Positions 19,680 through 29,045 of a DNA stretch of 64,000 nucleotides are shown one piece after another (the first letter of the stretch is position 1; every line of letters starts with the position of its first letter). The position numbers and the translations under genes are program-made. The stretch is from NCBI RefSeq assembly GCF_002866925.1, contig NZ_PKUQ01000001.1:248001-312000 (forward strand), written 5' to 3'. This DNA comes from Cohaesibacter celericrescens (GTDB lineage: Bacteria > Pseudomonadota > Alphaproteobacteria > Rhizobiales > Cohaesibacteraceae). A model generated the notes under the pieces. The model saw nothing but the letters and a program-made list of their open reading frames with translations. It did not search any database and was not told the origin of the DNA.

Positions 19680-20792
19680 CTATTGAATTACCAGTTCGGC
19701 CTGAAGAGCGCCCGCTGTCTTGATCGCTTGCAGGATGGAAATAACTCCCGACGGGCGCAAGCCAATGCGATTCAAACCACTGACCAATGTTTGCAGATCG
19801 GTGCCGCCGATGATTTTCAAAGGGCCACCACTCTGAGCTGCCTCAATATTGGTTTCCGGCAGAACAACAGTCTCCCCCCCTCGCGAGAAGGGCTGCGGTT
19901 GGCTCGCGACAGGTTGCTCTGTTATGCGCACCACCAGATTGCCATGGGTCACAGCGACCGTTGATATTTGCACTTGGCTGCCGATCACAACGGTACCGGT
20001 ACGCTCATCAACGACGACGCGTGCAGGTGTATCCGGTTGAACTGCCAACCCCTCAATTTCTGCGATAAACCGCGTTGGGGTGATATTGCTGGGTTTTCTC
20101 AGGATTACAGACCGGAAGTCTCGTTCCTTGGCCAATTTCACTCCATAACGGGCCCTCGAAAAGGCATTGATTGCATCTGCGACCCTAACCGCCGTTTTGA
20201 AATCTGGGTTGGAAAGCTGCAGCACATAGTTTGGTAGATTGGCAAAGGAATCCCCTAACGCGCGCTCCACGATGGCACCATTCGAGATAAGACCTGATGT
20301 TGCTGTGCCCACTTGCAAGCTTTGCGCATCTCCCTTGGCAGAGAGACCGGATACAGCAAGGGACCCTTGCGCTATGGCATACACCTGTCCATCAGCCCCC
20401 ATCAGCGGAGTAACGATGAGTGTGCCACCCGAGAGTGAACTCGCATCCCCCAAAGAGGAGACCGTCACATCGATACGCGTTCCCTTTTGTACAAAGGCAG
20501 GGAAATTTGCCGTTACGACAACAGCCGCGACATTGCGTGTTCTAAGGCGTGCATCACGAACATTGACGCCCATGCTGTCGAGCATCGACTGTAAGGACTG
20601 TTCTGTGAAAGGCGCGTTGCGCAGGGTGTCTCCGGTGCCGAGCAAGCCGATGACCAAGCCATATCCGACGAGTTGGTTATCCCTCACCCCCTCCAAGGAG
20701 GTAATATCTTTGATGCGAACCGCCGCATGACCCGGAATTGAGAGCGTCAAACACAGAATACCAGCTAAAAACCATTTGAAGAGATGTTGCAT
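19680..20792 (-). CDS. flgI: flagellar P-ring protein FlgI
   Basis: FlgI forms the P ring around the rod in the peptidoglycan layer. The 370-residue precursor has a signal peptide (about 1-23, cut after GHA). It starts the mature part with RIKDITSLEGVRDNQLVGYGLVIGL-type sequence and keeps the family motifs TVVIGSQVQISTVAV and the C-terminal LQAIKTAGALQAELVIQ. It is the last gene of flgB-flgC-fliE-flgG-flgA-flgI. The flgA stop lies 3 bp upstream of its start, so translation is coupled. Confidence 0.97.
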   Translation of the reverse strand: MQHLFKWFLAGILCLTLSIPGHAAVRIKDITSLEGVRDNQLVGYGLVIGLLGTGDTLRNAPFTEQSLQSMLDSMGVNVRDARLRTRNVAAVVVTANFPAFVQKGTRIDVTVSSLGDASSLSGGTLIVTPLMGADGQVYAIAQGSLAVSGLSAKGDAQSLQVGTATSGLISNGAIVERALGDSFANLPNYVLQLSNPDFKTAVRVADAINAFSRARYGVKLAKERDFRSVILRKPSNITPTRFIAEIEGLAVQPDTPARVVVDERTGTVVIGSQVQISTVAVTHGNLVVRITEQPVASQPQPFSRGGETVVLPETNIEAAQSGGPLKIIGGTDLQTLVSGLNRIGLRPSGVISILQAIKTAGALQAELVIQ

Positions 20793-20795
20793 TTT

Positions 20796-21320
20796 CTACG
20801 GCCCTATAGAGATGGTGCCATTGGCTTGCACCCGTCCACGAACAATCAGTCCAGAATCCATATTGCGCACGCGAACGATATCGCCAACGGTTCCATCTTC
20901 CAGCGGTTCGACATGCGCAATGATACTGAGCCCTTGCTCTTTGAAGATCAGTTGCGCCGGATTCCCGCGCTTAATAACGTTGCGATGGAAAACGGATGAG
21001 CGACTGATCGGCTGCCCGGGGGGCAATGTATAAATAACTTCTTTGCCTATAAGCTCGGCACTTTTCGGCACCACGGAAAATCGGTCGATCCGGAAGGACT
21101 GGAACCTCTTTTGTTCCAACACCGCCAAGCTGATGACATCGCCGGGTTTCAGCGTCACCTTAGGGACTGGCAACGAGACAACATGTCCCGAGGCCGCACT
21201 TGCTGTCTGTACAAAAGCCCCCCCCAATAGCAGCAGGCATGCCGCAAATGCGACCCCCAGATGCCTTGGCGATCCCGCCGTTTCTGCAGGTCGCCCAGAA
21301 GTGTCAGACCGATATGCCAT
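20796..21320 (-). CDS. flgA: flagellar P-ring assembly chaperone FlgA
   Basis: FlgA is the periplasmic chaperone needed for P-ring assembly. The 174-residue protein has a basic N-terminal segment followed by a signal sequence (about 22-44). A SAF-type domain (KVTLKPGDVISLAVLEQKR) and the C-terminal beta domain (GDIVRVRNMDSGLIVRGRV) follow. It is shorter than enteric FlgA, as in other alphaproteobacteria. The start codon overlaps the flgG stop region, and flgI follows directly. Confidence 0.93.
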   Translation of the reverse strand: MAYRSDTSGRPAETAGSPRHLGVAFAACLLLLGGAFVQTASAASGHVVSLPVPKVTLKPGDVISLAVLEQKRFQSFRIDRFSVVPKSAELIGKEVIYTLPPGQPISRSSVFHRNVIKRGNPAQLIFKEQGLSIIAHVEPLEDGTVGDIVRVRNMDSGLIVRGRVQANGTISIGP

Positions 21321-22108
21321 TAGCGAATTCCTTGGGTCACAACACCAGCCATGTCATCGGCAGCCTGGATGACCTTGGAATTCATTTCATAACCGCGCTG
21401 AGCACTAATCAAAGCCGTAATTTCTTTTACGGGATCAACGTTCGAGGTTTCCAGATAGCCCTGCCGGATACGACCAAAACCAGCGTTGCCAGCAACACCG
21501 TCTACGGCCCCACCTGACGCTTCGGTTTCTTTAAACAGATTGCCGCCCTTTGCTTCGAGGCCAGCGTCATTGGCAAAAATCGCCAGTTGCAGTTGCCCCA
21601 GTCTCTGCGGTGCAGGTTGGCTGTCAAGCTTGGCATAGACCTCGCCATCTTCATTGATTTCGACAGCAACAGTGTCTTGGGGGAACAGAATGGCAGGCTC
21701 TACTGGATAACCATCCGCTGTCACTAAGCGCCCTTCCCCGTTTGTGTTAAAGGCCCCTGCGCGGGTGTATAGAGTTTCGCCATCTGCATTGGAGACGACA
21801 AACCAGCCTCGACCATCAACGGCGAGATCAAAACTATTGGTCGTATTGTCCAGATTGCCCTGGGTGTGTAGATTTCGAATGGCTGCGGTGCGAACACCAA
21901 GCCCCAGTTGAGCACCTTCCGGAATAGGATCTTCACCGGTCCGGTTGGGAACGCCCTGCAAGCGATGGGCCTGATAAAGAAGGTCGGTAAATTCAGCGCG
22001 GGCGCGTTTGAAACCGGTCGTATTCATATTGGCAATATTGTTGGCGATCACTTCAACATTGAGCTGTTGAGCGCTCATGCCGGTCGCCGCAATAGCAAGG
22101 GACTTCAT
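21320..22108 (-). CDS. flgG: distal rod protein FlgG
   Basis: FlgG forms the distal rod through the outer membrane. The 262-residue protein has the N-terminal rod/hook motif ([20 protein letters not shown]) and the matching C-terminal [14 protein letters not shown] helix. The central domain ([19 protein letters not shown]) is typical. It lies between fliE and flgA. Confidence 0.97.
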   Translation of the reverse strand: MKSLAIAATGMSAQQLNVEVIANNIANMNTTGFKRARAEFTDLLYQAHRLQGVPNRTGEDPIPEGAQLGLGVRTAAIRNLHTQGNLDNTTNSFDLAVDGRGWFVVSNADGETLYTRAGAFNTNGEGRLVTADGYPVEPAILFPQDTVAVEINEDGEVYAKLDSQPAPQRLGQLQLAIFANDAGLEAKGGNLFKETEASGGAVDGVAGNAGFGRIRQGYLETSNVDPVKEITALISAQRGYEMNSKVIQAADDMAGVVTQGIR

Positions 22109-22165
22109 GATTGCAATCCTTGTGTTGTTTCAAAGGTCAGAACAAAAGAGCAGGAAAATGCCCAA

Positions 22166-22513
22166 TCAAATGGCCATTCGGCTGACTTCTTGATAGGCCG
22201 TTACGATTTTGTTGCGGATCGCAATCGCGCTCTGCAATGTCAGCTCCGCATTCATCACGGCTTCCACAACAGATTGGACAGATTGTTTGCCCTGAATACT
22301 CGCGATCGAGGCGCTTTCACCCTGCTTGATGGTTTGGATCGCATCTGTCGACACTTTGGCAAAATAGTCCGTAAAGGATTGACCGGTTTCGTCGACATCT
22401 CCGGTTACATTGACCGCAGCCCTATCGGTGTTGACAAAGCGACTTTCCGATACATTATTCATGCCCGTGGTGGGGGACGAAAGACTGGACGTAGCGTTGA
22501 GTGCGTCAATCAT
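22166..22513 (-). CDS. fliE: hook-basal body protein FliE
   Basis: FliE links the MS ring to the proximal rod. The 115-residue protein has a low-complexity N terminus and the conserved C-terminal helices, including VVEAVMNAELTLQSAIAIRNKIVTAYQEV in general form. Its start overlaps the flgC stop by a base, so it is translationally coupled within flgB-flgC-fliE. Confidence 0.93.
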   Translation of the reverse strand: MIDALNATSSLSSPTTGMNNVSESRFVNTDRAAVNVTGDVDETGQSFTDYFAKVSTDAIQTIKQGESASIASIQGKQSVQSVVEAVMNAELTLQSAIAIRNKIVTAYQEVSRMAI

Positions 22514-22935
22514 TATGAGCTCCTTAGAAGGTCAATTGTACGCAACACCATGCTGCGGGTTTGGGAAATGACTTTGAGGTTGGCTTCGTAACTGCGGTTG
22601 GCTTCGCGCATGTCGGACAATTCAATCATGGCATTCACATTAGGCAGCTTGACCATGCCATTTGCATCGGCAGCAGGGTGCCCAGGTTGATATTCGACTT
22701 GAAACGGGGCTTTATCGAAACCAACATCCTTGATCGAAACGAGATCAGCACCAAGTGCGCGATCCATTTCACTTTTGAAAGTAACAGTTTTGCGTTGATA
22801 GGGGTCTGAGCCTGCGGTTTCCCCCGTAGAGTGGGCATTGGCAAGATTTTCCGAGATCACGCGCAAGCGCTGCGATTGTGCAGACATGCCATTGGCCGAG
22901 ATCTGGAAGGTTGCGGAGAGTGGATCAATCATCAT
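22513..22935 (-). CDS. flgC: proximal rod protein FlgC
   Basis: FlgC is a proximal rod subunit. At 140 residues it is of normal length. It has the N-terminal ISANGMSAQSQRLRVISENLANA motif in general form and the C-terminal YEANLKVISQTRSMVLRTIDLL helix. The start overlaps the end of flgB. Confidence 0.96.
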   Translation of the reverse strand: MMIDPLSATFQISANGMSAQSQRLRVISENLANAHSTGETAGSDPYQRKTVTFKSEMDRALGADLVSIKDVGFDKAPFQVEYQPGHPAADANGMVKLPNVNAMIELSDMREANRSYEANLKVISQTRSMVLRTIDLLRSS

Positions 22936-23315
22936 TGTACCTTCGTGCTCAACAGCATCATGCTGTGCATAGATTTCATCAAATTGGTTGTAAGGGCATG
23001 AGAGCGGGCGACTTCATTGGCCTTCATCATTTCTTGTTCAAGGGACACGGAATTGCCTGAATAGGTCACATCCCAGCTGTCTTTCTTTTCGACAACCTGC
23101 CCCTGCTTTACAGCAGCAGAGGCAGTCATATGACCTGCTTGTGTGCTACGCATTTGGATATGGGCTTTGTCAAAGAGTGCACTGAAAGATTCAACATCCT
23201 TTGCCCGATACCCAGGCGTGTTGGCATTAGCCACATTTTGGGCAATGGTGGCTTCGCGCGCAGCGAGCCAGTCTTGATGCTTGCTCGCAAGTTTCATGAA
23301 ATAGACAGGTTCCAT
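22932..23315 (-). CDS. flgB: proximal rod protein FlgB
   Basis: FlgB is a proximal rod subunit and the first gene of the flgB-flgC-fliE-flgG-flgA-flgI unit. The 127-residue protein has the rod motif VANANTPGYRAKDVESF and the C-terminal MKANEVARSHALTTNLMKS-type helix. An 18-bp perfect palindrome, the best copy of the flagellar motif, ends 37 bp upstream of its start codon. Confidence 0.96.
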   Translation of the reverse strand: MEPVYFMKLASKHQDWLAAREATIAQNVANANTPGYRAKDVESFSALFDKAHIQMRSTQAGHMTASAAVKQGQVVEKKDSWDVTYSGNSVSLEQEMMKANEVARSHALTTNLMKSMHSMMLLSTKVQ

Positions 23316-23352
23316 AAATTCTCTCCGACTGGTTCTGATAGTTCATTCATAA

Positions 23353-23370
23353 TCAGGCAAACTTGCCTGA
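23353..23370 (-). promoter_or_regulatory. flagellar palindromic motif, flgB promoter (best copy)
   Basis: TCAGGCAAGTTTGCCTGA on the minus strand is a perfect 18-bp palindrome. It lies 37 bp upstream of the flgB start. Together with the bases before it, an 18-base segment here is identical to one upstream of the flagellin gene (40619-40636). Confidence 0.65.
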
Positions 23371-23513
23371 AGCTGTCGAAGCCTCACTATCTATTTGAAA
23401 TAATTATATAATTTTTAATTTTATTCAAATTTTTTACGTATTTTCATTGCTCCCAAGAGGACGAGAGCACCGGCAAAGCAAAAAAATCCGGATCGAATAT
23501 TGGGCGAGTTGAC

Positions 23514-23558
23514 AAAAAAAGCCGCCAAACACATAAGTGAATGACGGCAGTTTGGGCT
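23514..23558 (-). terminator. intrinsic terminator downstream of fliP
   Basis: On the minus strand AGCC-CAAAC pairs with GTTTG-GC-GGCT (two-base bulge) and is followed by seven Ts. It separates motE-flgH-fliL-fliP from the flgB unit, which has its own motif-bearing promoter. Confidence 0.7.
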
Positions 23559-23575
23559 GTATTACTGTGTAGTCT

Positions 23576-24319
23576 CTAGAAAAATGAACGAACCAATCCT
23601 CCTACCAAAATATTCCAGCCGTCAAGCAAAACGAAAAACAGCACTTTAAATGGAAGCGAGATGACCGTCGGAGGAAGCATCATCATACCCATAGACATGG
23701 TGAGTGTCGCAACAATCAAATCAATGACAAGAAAAGGCAGAACGACCAAAAAGCCGATCTCAAAGCCGCGTCTTAATTCTGAAATCATAAAAGAGGGTAT
23801 CAATACGCGCATTTCAACCAAATTGGGATCATCAGCCTCACTGCCTTGCATGCGAGAGGCAGCCAGATCATTAAACAGAGCCAAATCCGATTCCCTGACA
23901 TGATCAAGCATGAACTCCTTGAATGGTGCAGCCACCTTTTCATAAGCCTCTGTTTCCGATATTTGGTTTTCCATCAGCGGTTGGAGGCCATTTTTCCAAG
24001 CTTGGTCAAAGGTTGGCGCCATGACATAAAAAGTCATAAACAGCGCAAGGCTGATGAAGACGATGTTGGATGGCGTTGTCTGCAAGCCAAGACCTGACCG
24101 AAGAAAAGAAAATGCAACGGAGAAGCGAATAAAACTTGTCACCATGATGAGCAGCCCAGGTGCCAGTGACAAAACCGTTAGCAGGGCAACCATCTGCACC
24201 ATGCGCCCGGTTGCCGCTCCCTCACCGGCTGGCAGTAGACTGCTCAGATCGGGGACTTGCGCGTAAGCCGGTACTGCCATAATCAGGCAAAAAGCAGCCG
24301 CTGAAAAAATACGTTTCAT
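23576..24319 (-). CDS. fliP: flagellar export gate protein FliP
   Basis: FliP is the main pentameric subunit of the export gate, with FliQ and FliR. The 247-residue precursor has a cleavable signal peptide (1-20), then membrane segments typical of the family, with SFIRFSVAFSFLRSGLGLQTTPSN and the C-terminal PFKVLFFVLLDGWNILVGGLV. The start overlaps the fliL stop. Confidence 0.97.
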   Translation of the reverse strand: MKRIFSAAAFCLIMAVPAYAQVPDLSSLLPAGEGAATGRMVQMVALLTVLSLAPGLLIMVTSFIRFSVAFSFLRSGLGLQTTPSNIVFISLALFMTFYVMAPTFDQAWKNGLQPLMENQISETEAYEKVAAPFKEFMLDHVRESDLALFNDLAASRMQGSEADDPNLVEMRVLIPSFMISELRRGFEIGFLVVLPFLVIDLIVATLTMSMGMMMLPPTVISLPFKVLFFVLLDGWNILVGGLVRSFF

Positions 24320-24822
24320 TGGACCACCATTGTTTCAAGAATAAACTCGTTGATTTTGCCCTTGGAGCGGATTTTGGCCCGTTGATTTAAATCTTCACGC
24401 AAGTTCACCAGCCCTCCCGCCCCTTCCAGATCGGCGAGCGTGAGTGTGCGGATGTAGGCGGAAATATCACTTTCGATCTTGCTGGTCAGGACAGACGCTT
24501 CTTCCATCGCATCTTTTTGGAAGATGACAGTGCCTTGCACACGAACAAACACATTTCTAGGTTCGGCCAAATTGGCGACGACAGGTTTGATTGATTTTGC
24601 ATAGCTGGCTGCATGATAGAGCGGCTTAACATTGATTTTGGCTTGCACCCGCTCGGTCTTGAGCACTGCGAGGCGGGTTTGATCCACCAAATTCATGCCC
24701 GCAAAGGCGCCTGCTCCAGCGGTCAGCATCGTCAGAATAAATATATTAATAAATAGCCTACGGTCATTACCCGAACTTGAAACAGAGGAAGACGATAGGC
24801 TTGGGGAGACAGGATCACTCAT
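24316..24822 (-). CDS. fliL: flagellar basal-body protein FliL
   Basis: FliL is an inner-membrane protein near the stator that supports torque. From the ATG at 24822 it has 168 residues: a Ser-rich cytoplasmic start, one membrane segment (about 22-45) and a periplasmic domain with NVFVRVQGTVIFQKD and a C-terminal INEFILETMVVQ. A TTG start at 24912 would add 30 residues and overlap flgH by about 40 bases; it cannot be excluded because neither start has a strong ribosome site. Confidence 0.88.
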   Translation of the reverse strand: MSDPVSPSLSSSSVSSSGNDRRLFINIFILTMLTAGAGAFAGMNLVDQTRLAVLKTERVQAKINVKPLYHAASYAKSIKPVVANLAEPRNVFVRVQGTVIFQKDAMEEASVLTSKIESDISAYIRTLTLADLEGAGGLVNLREDLNQRAKIRSKGKINEFILETMVVQ

Positions 24823-24872
24823 TTTAAGCGGCTTTTCTGATAAACGATTTTCGAAAAAGGACTTTGATTGCT

Positions 24873-25589
24873 CTAGAATGGCGTCAAAGTTTGGTAAATC
24901 CGCTGGCCCCAAGCTGGCTTCTGAACTTCACTGACACGTCCGCGGCCGCCGTAGGAAATGCGTGCCTCTGCAATCTTGTCGTAAGTAATGACGTTATTCG
25001 GCCCTATATCTCGAGGGCGCACAATGCCTTCAACGCTTAGGACCCGCACTTCAAAGTTGACGCGCACTTCCTGACTGCCCGAAATAACCATATTTCCGTT
25101 GGGCAAGCGTTGCGTGACGATAGCAGCCACCTGAAGGTTGATATTCTCACTTCGATTGATGGCCCCTTTGCCGTTGGATCCACTGTTCGAAGATATATCG
25201 AGGTCGCCCTCGCCTTCTTCGTTCATACCAAACAAACCAAATCCGAGGTCCATGCCAAAATCGTTGTTCGAGCTGCGGCTACGACCGGACTCATTGTCAA
25301 GATTTGCTTCATCTGAAATATCGATGCTGACCGTCAGAACATCTCCGACGGATTTGGCGCGCGGTTCCTTGAAGAATTCGGTTCGGCTTTGATCCCACAT
25401 GGATTGATAGCTTTTGTATGGTTGCGGCTGATATTGCGCCAAAGGCGGGTGCAAATCTTTGCGATTAAGCCCCTCGCCCACAGGCGAAAGCCCCGGTGGA
25501 TCCCTGAATTCCTTGATGACATCGGAGCAGCCCGCCAGCATAAATAAGCTGAGCATTGTCAGGATTGGTTTGGCCCTATGTGGTGTCAT
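24873..25589 (-). CDS. flgH: flagellar L-ring lipoprotein FlgH
   Basis: FlgH forms the L ring in the outer membrane. The 238-residue precursor has a lipoprotein signal with lipobox LAGC (Cys21). The conserved PRAKSVGDVLTVSIDISDEA and GNMVISGSQEVRVNFEVRVLSVEGIVRPRDI segments follow. The start overlaps the motE stop by 4 bases. Confidence 0.96.
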   Translation of the reverse strand: MTPHRAKPILTMLSLFMLAGCSDVIKEFRDPPGLSPVGEGLNRKDLHPPLAQYQPQPYKSYQSMWDQSRTEFFKEPRAKSVGDVLTVSIDISDEANLDNESGRSRSSNNDFGMDLGFGLFGMNEEGEGDLDISSNSGSNGKGAINRSENINLQVAAIVTQRLPNGNMVISGSQEVRVNFEVRVLSVEGIVRPRDIGPNNVITYDKIAEARISYGGRGRVSEVQKPAWGQRIYQTLTPF

Positions 25590-26161
25590 TTTATGTCCTC
25601 CCCTGTTTCCAGTTCAACGAGAGAGGCCATGCCTTGTGTCAAGACGGACGCTCTGTCCGGATCCATTTCATTGAGAATACCGCCAACAATGCGGGGCTGC
25701 ATTTTGGTAAGAAGCGCAATCGCGATGTCATTATCGAGTTTGGCCAGGCGTTCGGCGGCCGCATCAGGCCGCATCCGCTCATAGACAGAAACGATGTGCG
25801 CTTTCACATCCAGAAGAATCTTGTCCCGTTTTTCAATCCAGCTTCGGACATCCGCCCTCAGTTGGGAAAGCTTTTGGGTGCGTTCATCGATATCGGTTTG
25901 CAGAGCAACAAGATTGTGAATTTGCCAAGCGATGCGCTGCTCTTTGGCAACGTTGGCAATATTGGCGCAATAATTTTTGGCATCCGTTTCACTGGCTACA
26001 TTGGTTGCCTGTTCGGATTGCTTAATCACAGCGGGGCTCTTTGCGTGAGCGCCGCTCGCCATAGCAAGCCCGAGCAAGGCGCACAAAGCCAATCGAATAC
26101 CCGCCTTACAGGAGGGGTGGTCGGGGGAAGAGTTCAGCATCAAACCTGACAAGCTGATCAT
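25586..26161 (-). CDS. motE: MotE family motility protein
   Basis: MotE was described in Sinorhizobium as a periplasmic chaperone for the motor protein MotC. The 191-residue protein has a signal peptide (about 8-41), a predicted coiled coil (about 80-140) and the MgtE-N/MotE-like segment RLAKLDNDIAIALLTKMQPRIVGGILNEMDP in general form. The ATG at 26161 follows GAGGCAAAC. It is first in motE-flgH-fliL-fliP and has a flagellar motif upstream. Its partner motC is at 45.6 kb. Confidence 0.88.
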   Translation of the reverse strand: MISLSGLMLNSSPDHPSCKAGIRLALCALLGLAMASGAHAKSPAVIKQSEQATNVASETDAKNYCANIANVAKEQRIAWQIHNLVALQTDIDERTQKLSQLRADVRSWIEKRDKILLDVKAHIVSVYERMRPDAAAERLAKLDNDIAIALLTKMQPRIVGGILNEMDPDRASVLTQGMASLVELETGEDIK

Positions 26162-26214
26162 GTTTGCCTCGCAATTTTACGCATTTGAATGCGGTATAAT
26201 TGATAACTGGAGGC

Positions 26215-26242
26215 AGTTTGCAGGCGCAAACTTGTGTCAGGC
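26215..26242 (-). promoter_or_regulatory. flagellar motif upstream of motE
   Basis: AGTTTGC-AGGC-GCAAACTT is an inverted pair of half-sites (26215-26233). On the minus strand the copy reads CTGACACAAGTTTGCGCC. It lies 53-81 bp upstream of the motE start. Confidence 0.5.
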
Positions 26243-26321
26243 TGTATAGAATTTTACGAAGGCAATAAACTGATTTATTTTTAAAAAAGGAGCCTTAGAT
26301 GAAGACCCGTAGAGCAACAGA

Positions 26322-26822
26322 TTAGTTGAGCATTGCTCGGCTTGACCATTTTGTCGCCATTGGTTTGAGGCGCGCGTCAACCAGCGCATAAACCAAATGA
26401 TCGATTTGCTCCATATCAGGTGCCTCTGGCACGTTGAACTGGATCTCACGCAATGTGATGTCCGTCACATTGCCGACGAGTGACAAATCGAACCTTGCTA
26501 TGACACCATTATTGTTGAACTCCATACCGAGAATAATGAGGGGAGAATGATCCCAATCAACAGACATTTCGGCCGCGCGGCAATAAACTAGAGTATCTTC
26601 TTTAAAAAGAAGCTCTGTAGAAGATGAAATAATATCCTGAATACTATCGTGAGAATCCCTTAAGACATAAGAAATCATATGACTTGCATCAACAAGCCTT
26701 AACTCTGCCCCAAAATCACTTAGGGCCCAAATGAGGGCCCTAGTCAAAGATTCTTCATTACTACCGGTTTTCATGGTTTTATATGTATTTATTCCTGTAG
26801 CATTCTGGTTGTTTTTATTCAT
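26322..26822 (-). CDS. unknown protein following flhB
   Basis: A 166-residue soluble protein I do not recognise. It is acidic, has no signal or membrane segment and contains a central run of beta-like sequence (DWDHSPLIILGMEFNNNGVIARFDLSLVG). Its DNA is more A+T-rich than its neighbours. The start overlaps the flhB stop by 8 bases, so it is probably translated from the motA-flhB message. The flagellar context is firm; the function is unknown. It might be a locus-specific export or switch accessory factor. Confidence 0.75.
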   Translation of the reverse strand: MNKNNQNATGINTYKTMKTGSNEESLTRALIWALSDFGAELRLVDASHMISYVLRDSHDSIQDIISSSTELLFKEDTLVYCRAAEMSVDWDHSPLIILGMEFNNNGVIARFDLSLVGNVTDITLREIQFNVPEAPDMEQIDHLVYALVDARLKPMATKWSSRAMLN

Positions 26823-27909
26823 ATGCCCTCAGAGCCGGTTTAAAGTTCTCATCCTTCGCAGTATACACATAATAAAGTAGTTCTGCAACGACACGGAAAA
26901 ACTGCGGGGGAATCTGTGTGTCTACTTCACATTGTGCATAGAGGGCACGTGCCAACTGGATGTCTTCAATGACTGGAATGTCGTTATCTTCCGCTATTTG
27001 ACGGATTTTCAACGCAATAAGATCTTGACCTTTTGCAATCACCAACGGCGCTTTATCTTCATTATGTGTATAGCGGACAGCCACCGAATAGTGTGTCGGA
27101 TTGGCAATAACCACGGTTGCCTTCGGGACTGAGGCCATCATGCGATTGCGCGCCCGATCGCGAGCAAGCGAACGCATCCGCCCTTTGACCGCCGGATCGC
27201 CTTCGGTGTCCTTATATTCGTCTTTCAATTCCTTGCGGCTCATGCGCAGATTGCGGCGCCAATGGCCACGAACCCAAATCACATCTAGCGCCACCAATGT
27301 GATGATGGCAACACAAATGCCCGAGACCAAACGAACGGTGATCGACAACAGCTCTTCTGGCAACAATGAGGGGTCAGTAAACATCAGATTGGCCAACGTT
27401 TGACGTTCATTTGACAAAAGGATGCCAATAACGACTGCAAGAATGATGAATTTGGCAAGGGCTTTAAGAAACTCGATGCCACCTTGTGCGCCAAACATGC
27501 GTTTGAAGCCCTTGCCGGGGGAGATTTTGGAAAGCTCTGGTTTGAGCCTGTCAAAGGAGACCTGCGGCGGATGCTGGAACCATGTTGCAGCAAGTCCAAA
27601 CACCAGCAAGACAGAGACCGGAACGACAAGAAACATTGCCATTTCAAGACCCACAGCACTCGAAATCTGTATGAAGTCGGCTTCATTTTCAATTCTTATA
27701 TCTCCCACTCCATCCAGCAAACGAGCCAGAACAATTGATAACTTTGCAGTCGGGCCGTTAATGAAATACCCTAAGATAATGAGCAGTGCCAAAAAGCCGG
27801 AGAATGTGTTTACTTCCTTCGATAGGGGAAGGTTCCCCTTCTCGATGGCATCCCGGATTTTCTTCTCCGTCGGCTCTTCTGTCTGACTGTCTTTGTTTTC
27901 TTCTGACAT
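26815..27909 (-). CDS. flhB: flagellar export switch protein FlhB
   Basis: FlhB sits in the export gate and switches substrate class after hook completion. The 364-residue protein has an N-terminal cytoplasmic lead (SEENKDSQTEEPTEKKIRDA) and four membrane segments (about 35-55, 88-110, 147-167, 190-212). The C-terminal domain carries the autocleavage motif NPTH (270-273). It lies in the fliG-fliN-fliM-motA cluster on the minus strand. Confidence 0.97.
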   Translation of the reverse strand: MSEENKDSQTEEPTEKKIRDAIEKGNLPLSKEVNTFSGFLALLIILGYFINGPTAKLSIVLARLLDGVGDIRIENEADFIQISSAVGLEMAMFLVVPVSVLLVFGLAATWFQHPPQVSFDRLKPELSKISPGKGFKRMFGAQGGIEFLKALAKFIILAVVIGILLSNERQTLANLMFTDPSLLPEELLSITVRLVSGICVAIITLVALDVIWVRGHWRRNLRMSRKELKDEYKDTEGDPAVKGRMRSLARDRARNRMMASVPKATVVIANPTHYSVAVRYTHNEDKAPLVIAKGQDLIALKIRQIAEDNDIPVIEDIQLARALYAQCEVDTQIPPQFFRVVAELLYYVYTAKDENFKPALRAYE

Positions 27910-27956
27910 GGACCGCTTCGCATTTAAATCAAGTTTGAAGGCTTGGGGCTATCGGC

Positions 27957-29009
27957 CTATTGCAAAAAGCCCCCTCCGTCCTGTTTGGGATTCAGATCAA
28001 TCTCACCTTTGCCGGCCATTTCCAGGGCAAGATCCGTGATCTCGCGCCTTGCAATAAGAACATCGCGCTCAGCAGCAGGCTGGCCACTGGCCAATTCGTG
28101 TTCGACCATACGGCGCGTGCGGCTGGCGAGCGTTGCCAGAATAGCCTGACGCAAGGGCGCTTCAGTGCCTTTGAGCGCCATAACAATCTGTTCGGAATTA
28201 ACCTGATCAAAGATAGCCATACGTGCTCGCGGCGTAAGATTGACAATATCGTCAAAAGTGAAGAGCAGGCTCTTGAGCGCTTCGGCAGATTTTGGCTGAC
28301 GTTCTTCCAGGTTGTTTAGCGCGGCTTCCATCTGGTCCCGTTCCATCTGGTTCAGGATACTGGCCATTCTGGAGAAGGTATCGGCTTCCAGATTACCAGA
28401 GAAATTCAACAGGAAGTCTTCATGTAGGGCTTTTTCAATGTCCCGGGCAGTGTCTTGCACCACAGGCTTGATGGACAACATGCGGCGCATGAGTTGGTTT
28501 CGCAAATCCGTGGGCAGTTGATTCATGATCTTGGCCGCCGCAGCCGGTTTGCTACGCGACAGAATAAAGGCGGCTGTCTGAGGATGTTCTTTTTTGAGAT
28601 AGTTGGCAATTGCCGTTTCAGAAATGGATGAGATCCGGTCCCAGATAGACCAGTTGGATGATCCGGCAACATCGGCGATGATGTCTGATATTTCATCCTC
28701 AGGCAAAACACCGGCCAACAGTTTCTGGACTTCATTGACAGAGCCGAAAAGACTGGAACCATCGGAGAATTGTTCGACAAACTCTTCTATGATGCCTTCC
28801 ATTTCCCTAGCGTCGACACTGCCAAGCTGTGCCGCAGCACGCGTGATGAGTCTGATCTCGTCGCTATCAAAATGACCAAGCATTTTTGCGGCATTGGTCT
28901 GCCCCATGCCGAGCATGAGCGCAGCGACCTTGTCAATGCCGCGAAACTTCCGTACGGGGGCTTGTGGAAGTTGAATTTCGTTCCCAACCGGAGCCAATGC
29001 TGTCGTCAT
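27957..29009 (-). CDS. fliG: flagellar motor switch protein FliG
   Basis: FliG is the torque-transmitting switch component bound to FliF. The 350-residue protein has the N-terminal FliF-binding domain (about 20-120), the middle armadillo-like domain with an LPTDLRNQLMRRM stretch, and the C-terminal torque helix (VNSEQIVMALKGTEAPLRQAIL). Length is slightly above enteric FliG. Next gene on the message is flhB, 47 bp on. Confidence 0.95.
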   Translation of the reverse strand: MTTALAPVGNEIQLPQAPVRKFRGIDKVAALMLGMGQTNAAKMLGHFDSDEIRLITRAAAQLGSVDAREMEGIIEEFVEQFSDGSSLFGSVNEVQKLLAGVLPEDEISDIIADVAGSSNWSIWDRISSISETAIANYLKKEHPQTAAFILSRSKPAAAAKIMNQLPTDLRNQLMRRMLSIKPVVQDTARDIEKALHEDFLLNFSGNLEADTFSRMASILNQMERDQMEAALNNLEERQPKSAEALKSLLFTFDDIVNLTPRARMAIFDQVNSEQIVMALKGTEAPLRQAILATLASRTRRMVEHELASGQPAAERDVLIARREITDLALEMAGKGEIDLNPKQDGGGFLQ

Positions 29010-29045
29010 GACTTACCTCTGTCGAATATAATTGGTGGCACTGAG

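Noticed and set aside
27929..27938. TCAAGTTTGA upstream of flhB
   Set aside because: Palindromic and similar to the motif core, but it lacks the GC ends and is only 20 bp from the flhB start inside an operon.
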